A DNA stretch of 54,894 nucleotides, from contig NZ_CADIJW010000038.1 of NCBI RefSeq assembly GCF_902859745.1, forward strand, positions 1-54,894. The letters run 5' to 3'. Below the pieces are notes generated by a model, which had not been told where the DNA came from, made no database searches, and was given only the letters and a program-made list of their open reading frames with translations. Shown here in pieces: positions 49,667 to 54,894 of the stretch. How positions within the stretch are numbered: the stretch's first letter is position 1; the number at the start of each line of letters is the position of its first letter. Source of the stretch: Achromobacter dolens. Lineage in GTDB: Bacteria; Pseudomonadota; Gammaproteobacteria; Burkholderiales; Burkholderiaceae_B. Both the position numbers and the translations under genes were made by a program.

Positions 49667-51748
49667 ATGATCATCGACCATTCCGACGTCATGTATCGGC
49701 ACCTCGTGCAAGGTGTCGTTGACTACGCCATCTACATGTTGAACCCCGACGGCACCGTCGCCAACTGGAACGCCGGCGCCGAGCGCGCCAAGGGGTATAC
49801 GCGGGACGAAATCGTGGGGCGGCATTTTTCCTGCTTCTACAGCCCCGCCGACCAGGCCTCGGGCCTGCCGGGACGCGGCCTGAGCATCGCCCGCGAGCAG
49901 GGCCGCTTCGAGGCCGAAGGCTGGCGCATCCGCAAGGACGGCGCGCCGTTCTGGGCCCATGTGGTGATCGACGCCATCCACGACGACGCTGGCGCGCTCA
50001 TCGGCTACGCCAAGATCACGCGCGATTGCACCGAACGCCGCGAACGCGAACTGCAGGTGCTGCATGCCAAGGAACTGGCCGAGCGCTACAACAGCGAGCT
50101 GACCTCGCTGTCCAGCTTCCTGGAAGCCGTGGTCTCGCACATCCCGTCCTGCGTGCTCGTGCTGGACGCGGTGTCGCGCCGCATCCTGCTGGCCAACCGG
50201 CAGACCGAAAACGTCTTCGGCGCGCGCCGCGAGCAGATGCAGGGCCGCACCATGCAGCAGTGTTTGCCGCCCGCGGTCCATGAATTCTTCGAGCGCCTGA
50301 CCAATGACGCCCTGCGCTCCGACGGCGCCCTGCGCGAGGCCGGTCAGGAAGAGGTCGTCACCGGCCGCGGCCCGCGCACGCTGCGCAGCAAGACGCTGGT
50401 GTTTCACAGCAGCGACCCGCGTTCGCGCTACGTGCTGCTGATCGCCGACGACATCACCGACGAGAACGCGGCCCAGGCCCAGGTGCGCTACATGGCACAC
50501 CATGACACGCTCACCGGGATACCCAACCGCCGCCTGTTCCGCGAGCGGCTCCTCAAGGCGCTGTCGCCCGAGGGCCGGGAACGCAGCGCCGCGGTGCTAT
50601 GCCTGGACCTGGACAATTTCAAGAGCGTCAACGATACGCTTGGCCACCAGTACGGCGATGAGCTGCTGCGTCAATTGGCACGGCGCCTGGCCAAGAACCT
50701 GCGCGAGCAGGACACGCTGGCGCGACTGGGCGGCGACGAATTCGCGGTGGTGCTGCCCGGCATCGAGAAGACCGACGACCTGCGCCATATGGCGCAGCGC
50801 CTCATCGATGCGGTGCGCGAGCCGTTCCAGGTCGATGGCCACACGGTGCCGGTCAGCGTCAGCATCGGCATCGCCCGGGCCACCGCGCAGGAAGCCAGCG
50901 CCGATCACCTGCTGCGCTACGCCGATATGGCGCTGTACGAAGCCAAGCGCAATGGCCGCAACTGCCTGGCGTTTTTCAAGCCCGAAATGGAAGCGGCCGC
51001 GCTCAAGCGCCACGAAATGGAAATGGACCTGCGCCAGGCGATCCTATCGCAGCAGCTACAGTTGTACTACCAGCCGATCAAGGACATCACCCACGTCCGC
51101 ACGGTGGGGCGCGAGGCGCTGATGCGCTGGCAGCATCCGGCCAAGGGCGTGATCATGCCCAACGACTTCATCCCCATCGCCGAAGAGACCGGCCTGATCC
51201 ACGAGCTGGGCGCCTTCACGCTGCACGAAGCCTGCCGCGAAGCCATGACCTGGGACGCGCACGAAACCGTTGCGGTGAACCTGTCGGCCACGCAATTCAC
51301 CAACAACGCGCTGGTCTCGCTGGTGGAGTCCGCCCTGGCCACCTCCGGCCTGCCGGCGCGGCGGCTGGAGTTGGAAATCACCGAATCGGTGCTGCTGGCC
51401 AATTCGGAGGCCAACCTGACCACGCTCAACCGGCTCAAGCAACTGGGCGTCAAAGTGGCGCTGGACGATTTCGGCACCGGCTATTCATCGCTGGGCTACC
51501 TGCGCACCTTCGAATTCGACAAGATCAAGATCGACAAGTCCTTCACGCAGGACGTCGAATCGAGCAAGGAAGCGCTCGCCATCATCCGCGCCATCAACGG
51601 CATCGGCCGCAGCCTCGATATCCCGACCACCGCCGAGGGGGTGGAGACCGCGGCCCAACTGGAAAGGCTGACGCAGGAAGGCTGCTCGCACTTCCAGGGC
51701 TTCCTGCTGGGGCGGCCGGTGTCGCACGAGCCGGCGCAATCCGAATAG
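49667..51748 (+). CDS. PAS-PAS-GGDEF-EAL cyclic-di-GMP protein
   Basis: A 693-residue cytoplasmic signalling protein. Two PAS domains (about residues 5-125 and 150-260) precede a GGDEF domain with intact RLGGDEF motif and an EAL domain with REALMRW and DDFGTGYSS motifs and the QGFLLGRP end. Both catalytic motifs look intact, so it may make and degrade cyclic di-GMP. No membrane segment is present. It starts 24 bases after the GTPase. Confidence 0.93.
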   Translation: MIIDHSDVMYRHLVQGVVDYAIYMLNPDGTVANWNAGAERAKGYTRDEIVGRHFSCFYSPADQASGLPGRGLSIAREQGRFEAEGWRIRKDGAPFWAHVVIDAIHDDAGALIGYAKITRDCTERRERELQVLHAKELAERYNSELTSLSSFLEAVVSHIPSCVLVLDAVSRRILLANRQTENVFGARREQMQGRTMQQCLPPAVHEFFERLTNDALRSDGALREAGQEEVVTGRGPRTLRSKTLVFHSSDPRSRYVLLIADDITDENAAQAQVRYMAHHDTLTGIPNRRLFRERLLKALSPEGRERSAAVLCLDLDNFKSVNDTLGHQYGDELLRQLARRLAKNLREQDTLARLGGDEFAVVLPGIEKTDDLRHMAQRLIDAVREPFQVDGHTVPVSVSIGIARATAQEASADHLLRYADMALYEAKRNGRNCLAFFKPEMEAAALKRHEMEMDLRQAILSQQLQLYYQPIKDITHVRTVGREALMRWQHPAKGVIMPNDFIPIAEETGLIHELGAFTLHEACREAMTWDAHETVAVNLSATQFTNNALVSLVESALATSGLPARRLELEITESVLLANSEANLTTLNRLKQLGVKVALDDFGTGYSSLGYLRTFEFDKIKIDKSFTQDVESSKEALAIIRAINGIGRSLDIPTTAEGVETAAQLERLTQEGCSHFQGFLLGRPVSHEPAQSE

Positions 51749-51769
51749 GCCGCGGCGCCCTGGCGCGGC
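51749..51769. terminator. Hairpin between convergent genes
   Basis: GCCGCG and CGCGGC arms (51749-51754 and 51764-51769) with a nine-base loop fill the short gap between the convergent GGDEF-EAL and cyclodeaminase-like genes. No T-tract follows, so it is only a possible transcript-end structure. Confidence 0.35.
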
Positions 51770-52840
51770 TCAGTCCTTGAGCAGCGCCGGGTTGACGCGG
51801 GCCGCGGCCTGCGCGGCGGCCTGGCGGCCACGCACCAGTTCGAACAGATTCTTCGGATCGGCCAGTCTCGGCGCCACTTCCACGCGGGTGCCGATGCCAT
51901 GCTTGACTGCGCTGTCGCGCAGCCAGCGCAGGGCCGAGAAGTCCTCGAGCGCGAAACCGACGGAGTCGAACACGGTGATGTCGTGATCGCCCTGCCGGCC
52001 GGCGCTCTGGCCCGTCAGCACGCGCCACAACTCGGTCACTGCGAAGTCGGCGGGCATCTGCTGCAGGTCGCCCTCGATGCGCGTCTGCGGCTCGTATTCG
52101 ACGAATACCGGCCCGGCCCGCAGCACGTCGGCGTGCAGCTCGGTCTTGCCCGGGCAGTCGCCTCCCACGGCGTTGATGTGCATGCCCGGCTCGATCATGT
52201 CGACGGTCAGGATGGTGGCATAGGCCTTGTCGGCCGTCACCGTGGTCACGATGTCCGCGCCCTTGGCGGCGGCGGCGGTGCTGTCGAAGCGTCGCAGTCG
52301 CAGGCCGGGCACGCCGGCCAGATTGCGCTCGAGCTTGTCGGTGGCGGCCGGGTCGACGTCATACAGATGCAACGTGTCGATGCCGAGAATGTGATGGAAC
52401 GCCAGCGCCTGGAATTCGCTTTGCGCGCCGTTGCCGATCAACGCCATGCTGCGCGAGCCCGGACGAGCCAGGGCGCGGGCGGCCAGCGCCGACGTGGCGG
52501 CGGTGCGCAGCGCCGTGGTCAACGTCAGTTCGCTGATCAGCAGCGGTTCGCCGGTGTTGACCTGCGCCAGCGCGCCAAAGGCCATCACGGTGCTCAAACC
52601 GGCCGCCGGATTGCCAGGATGGCCGTTGACATACTTGAAGCTGTAAAGATCGTTGTCGGCCGTGGGCATCAGTTCGATCACGCCGGTCGCCGAATGGCTG
52701 GCGACGCGCGCGCTCTTGTCGAACTCCTGCCAGCGCAGGAAATCGGCCAGCAGATAATCCAGCAGATCTTCGAATACCTTGCGCGGGCCCTGTGCGGCCA
52801 CGATCTTCGCGACGTCGGTGGTGGTGAGCAGTGTCGTCAT
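51770..52840 (-). CDS. Ornithine cyclodeaminase/mu-crystallin family enzyme
   Basis: A 356-residue NAD(P)-binding protein. The Rossmann motif is MALIGNGAQSEFQALAF, with family stretches FKYVNGHPGNPAAGLSTVMAF and GMHINAVGGDCPGKTELHADVL. Members convert ornithine to proline or act as ketimine reductases, alanine dehydrogenases or opine-type enzymes. The ATG at 52840 has AGGGG upstream. It lies alone between convergent and divergent neighbours; exact substrate unknown. Confidence 0.9.
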   Translation of the reverse strand: MTTLLTTTDVAKIVAAQGPRKVFEDLLDYLLADFLRWQEFDKSARVASHSATGVIELMPTADNDLYSFKYVNGHPGNPAAGLSTVMAFGALAQVNTGEPLLISELTLTTALRTAATSALAARALARPGSRSMALIGNGAQSEFQALAFHHILGIDTLHLYDVDPAATDKLERNLAGVPGLRLRRFDSTAAAAKGADIVTTVTADKAYATILTVDMIEPGMHINAVGGDCPGKTELHADVLRAGPVFVEYEPQTRIEGDLQQMPADFAVTELWRVLTGQSAGRQGDHDITVFDSVGFALEDFSALRWLRDSAVKHGIGTRVEVAPRLADPKNLFELVRGRQAAAQAAARVNPALLKD

Positions 52841-53012
52841 TATTTTCCCCTGATGTTTCGGTACAGAAATTCTGTCCGATGCCCAGGTCAATGCCTAGCG
52901 CCCACTTTCCACACAAAATGCAAGGAAGCTGCCATTCTGGCAACGGTCGATGCCACTTGTCGCAATCCGGCCGCGGCGCTGCTGGTAATCCCTGATATGC
53001 CGCGATCTGCGC

Positions 53013-53957
53013 CTAAACCGCGTCACTCGCGCGCAACTCCGCGGGCAGATGCTCGCGCATGACCTCGATGAAACGCCGCAGCCGCGGTGGTTGCAAGCGA
53101 GACGGGGCGTAGACCAGATAGACAGGCAAGGGCGGGGCGAACCAGTCCGGAGCCAACTGCACCAGTTGGCCGCTGGCCAGTTCCTCGCGCAGCGCCCAGG
53201 CCGACGCGATACCCACGCCCAGGCCTTGCAGCGCGGCCTTGCGCAGCGCGTACAGGCCGTCGGTGGACAGGCGCGGCACGATGTCGATGCGCACCACCTC
53301 GCCAGTGCGGACGTGCGTCAGGCTGACTTCGTCCCGGTAGAACGTGCGCAGCGCGAGCCACGGCAGCGCCGCCAGTTCGGACGGATGCCGTGGCAGGGGG
53401 CCGCCGCCCAGCAGCGACGGCGCCGCCATGACGCTGCGCGCCACATCGCCCAGCTTGATCGCGACCACCGAAGGATCCTGCACCGGCCCGACCTTGATCG
53501 CGCAATCGATGTTCTCGGCGATGAAATCCGGCACCCTGTCATGCAGCAGCCATTCCACCCGCATGCGGGGATACTGGCGCAGGTAATGCGCCAACGCCTC
53601 CATGAACTGGTTCTGACCGAACGCGTGCGGCGCCACCACTCGCAACGACCCGGTCAGGTCCTCGCCCGCGCCACTGACCTCGCTCTCGAGCGACTGCCAG
53701 GTGGTCGTCAATTCCCGGGCGCGTTCGTAGCAGCGCTGACCATCGTCGGTCAGCCGGATGGCGTGGGTCGAGCGCTGCAGCAGACGCACCCCCAGCGAGC
53801 GCTCCAGCAACTGCAGCCGGCGGCTGATCGTCGGCTGCGTCGCTCCCAACTGCAAAGCGGCCGCCGACAGGCTGCCAGCCTCCACGATGCGTATGAAGGT
53901 CTCCAGCAACAGCAGGCGGTCTGTTCCAGTTGCGGCGGGCAGGGCGGGCTTGGTCAT
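53013..53957 (-). CDS. LysR-family transcriptional regulator
   Basis: A 314-residue regulator with a clear HTH (LETFIRIVEAGSLSAAALQLGATQPTISRRLQLLERSLGVRLLQRSTHAIRLTDDG) and the sensor domain of the CrgA/AaeR subgroup (LRVVAPHAFGQNQFMEALAHYLRQYP). It is divergent from the MFS transporter starting at 54071 across a 113-base gap, a common pairing in which the regulator controls the exporter. Confidence 0.92.
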   Translation of the reverse strand: MTKPALPAATGTDRLLLLETFIRIVEAGSLSAAALQLGATQPTISRRLQLLERSLGVRLLQRSTHAIRLTDDGQRCYERARELTTTWQSLESEVSGAGEDLTGSLRVVAPHAFGQNQFMEALAHYLRQYPRMRVEWLLHDRVPDFIAENIDCAIKVGPVQDPSVVAIKLGDVARSVMAAPSLLGGGPLPRHPSELAALPWLALRTFYRDEVSLTHVRTGEVVRIDIVPRLSTDGLYALRKAALQGLGVGIASAWALREELASGQLVQLAPDWFAPPLPVYLVYAPSRLQPPRLRRFIEVMREHLPAELRASDAV

Positions 53958-54070
53958 ACGCCTATCGTATAACGGATCTACCCGGGGGACGGCTACCCAC
54001 GGCCCCCGCGGACGCTCAGAATCTGCCCCGTGCCCCCTTCGCGGCCTATTTCCTGAACGGAACCCCCATC

Positions 54071-54894
54071 ATGTCCTCCGATACCCGGGCGCACCCCGCG
54101 CCCACAACCCAAGATCCGTCCGCCGGACTGGTCCTGCTGCTCGCCATCGGCGCCGGCCTGGCCGTTGCGTCCCTGTATTACAACCAACCGATGCTGGGCA
54201 TCCTGGGCGCGGACCTGCACGCCAGCGCCAGCCAGCTTGGCTGGATTCCGACGCTGACCCAGTTGGGCTATGCGTTCGGCATCCTGCTGCTGGCGCCGCT
54301 GGGCGACCGCTACGACCGCAAGCGCATCGTCCTGATCAAGGCCGCCGCCCTCGCCGCGGCGCTGTTGCTGGCCGCCGCCGCCCCCGCCATCGGCGTGCTG
54401 CTGGCCGCCAGTTTCGCCATCGGACTGTCCGCCACCCTGGCGCAGGACATCGTGCCCGCCGCCGCCACGTTGGCGCCCCCCGCGCATCGCGGCCGCATCG
54501 TCGGCACGGTGATGACCGGCCTGCTGTTGGGCATCCTGCTGTCACGCGTCATCAGCGGCTTCGTCGCCGAACAGCTCGGCTGGCGCACCATGTTCCTGAC
54601 CGCCGCGGTGTCGATCGTGGCGCTGGGCGCGGCCCTGTGGCGCGGCCTGCCCGCGTTCGCCCCGACCTCCCGGCTGCCCTACGCCGAACTGCTGCGCTCG
54701 CTGCCCCGCCTGTGGCGCCAGCACGGCGAACTGCGCCGCGCCGCGACCGCGCAAGGCCTGTTGTCGCTGGGTTTCAGCGCCTTCTGGTCGACCCTGGCGG
54801 TCATGCTGCACGAGGCGCCATTCCACCTGGGCGCGGCGGCGGCCGGCGCCTTCGGCCTGGCCGGCGCCGCCGGCGCCCTGGCGGCGCCGCTGGC
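54071..54894 (+). CDS. MFS transporter (3' end outside the window)
   Basis: The frame is open for 274 codons to the window end. It begins MSSDTRAHPAPTTQDPSAGL and continues through about eight hydrophobic segments (GLVLLLAIGAGLAVASLYYN, LGWIPTLTQLGYAFGILLLAPLGDRYDRKR). The motif A sequence GDRYDRKR confirms a major facilitator. GGAA lies about ten bases before the ATG. It is probably controlled by the divergent LysR gene. Substrate unknown. Confidence 0.85.
   Translation, partial: MSSDTRAHPAPTTQDPSAGLVLLLAIGAGLAVASLYYNQPMLGILGADLHASASQLGWIPTLTQLGYAFGILLLAPLGDRYDRKRIVLIKAAALAAALLLAAAAPAIGVLLAASFAIGLSATLAQDIVPAAATLAPPAHRGRIVGTVMTGLLLGILLSRVISGFVAEQLGWRTMFLTAAVSIVALGAALWRGLPAFAPTSRLPYAELLRSLPRLWRQHGELRRAATAQGLLSLGFSAFWSTLAVMLHEAPFHLGAAAAGAFGLAGAAGALAAPL

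Overview
The window is GC-rich, densely coded chromosomal DNA of a beta-proteobacterium. Gene content (hut operon with HutC/HutD, frmR-frmA, SorAB sulfite dehydrogenase, Gcr-type 'site-specific recombinase' membrane protein, Csu-type pilus operon, SfnB/LLM organosulfur genes) and strong GC3 bias suit Alcaligenaceae, most likely Achromobacter or a close Bordetella relative. That placement is inference from gene style. I saw no rRNA, tRNA, CRISPR array or insertion sequence.

Layout. (1) 1-10.9 kb: the 5' end of an unidentified minus-strand gene, a 0.6-kb gene-free stretch full of inverted repeats, then a probable organosulfur/sulfur-scavenging block. On the minus strand it has two tandem SfnB/DszC-like flavoprotein monooxygenases and an NtaA/SnaA-type LLM monooxygenase. 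Divergently it has a ferritin-like protein and a complete peptide-type ABC importer whose fused double ATPase is broken by a one-base G insertion. (2) 11.0-20.2 kb: a universal stress protein, then the most interesting region. Four probable transcription units encode a CADD/PqqC-like haem-oxygenase-fold diiron enzyme, two [2Fe-2S] ferredoxins, a small unknown protein, a ferredoxin-flavin reductase, a GlcG/HbpS protein, an aldehyde dehydrogenase, two permeases and a FadR-type GntR regulator. Variants of one motif (ATTGTATAC/GTATAC) lie in front of every unit, including an exact shared 14-mer. I read this as one regulated oxidative catabolic system with an unknown substrate. (3) 20.3-26.4 kb: a DUF2809-like membrane protein, sorAB, an MFS_3 exporter and a Gcr-family protein. 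(4) 26.4-31.0 kb: a Csu-type (archaic chaperone-usher) pilus operon, then a DHA2 MFS transporter and a chemoreceptor with a candidate sigma-28 promoter. (5) 34.8-42.2 kb: the hut operon (hutC-hutD-hutU-NCS1 permease-hutH-hutI) with a perfect 16-bp palindrome as probable HutC operator; no formiminoglutamate-processing gene is present. (6) 42.3-43.8 kb: frmR-frmA formaldehyde detoxification, with a C-tract operator and a strong intrinsic terminator. (7) 43.9-54.9 kb: a ureohydrolase and a sodium:solute symporter divergent from a LysR regulator, panB, a DUF697-type GTPase, a PAS-PAS-GGDEF-EAL protein, an ornithine-cyclodeaminase-like enzyme, and a second LysR gene divergent from an MFS transporter cut by the window end.

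How the genes work together. Region 1 would import and oxidatively cleave a sulfur-containing compound, and SorAB could oxidise sulfite released by such reactions. In region 2, electrons would run NAD(P)H to reductase to ferredoxin to the diiron enzyme, with the aldehyde dehydrogenase oxidising an aldehyde product. The hut genes take histidine to formiminoglutamate. All starts and products were assigned by reading the sequence, without database searches.
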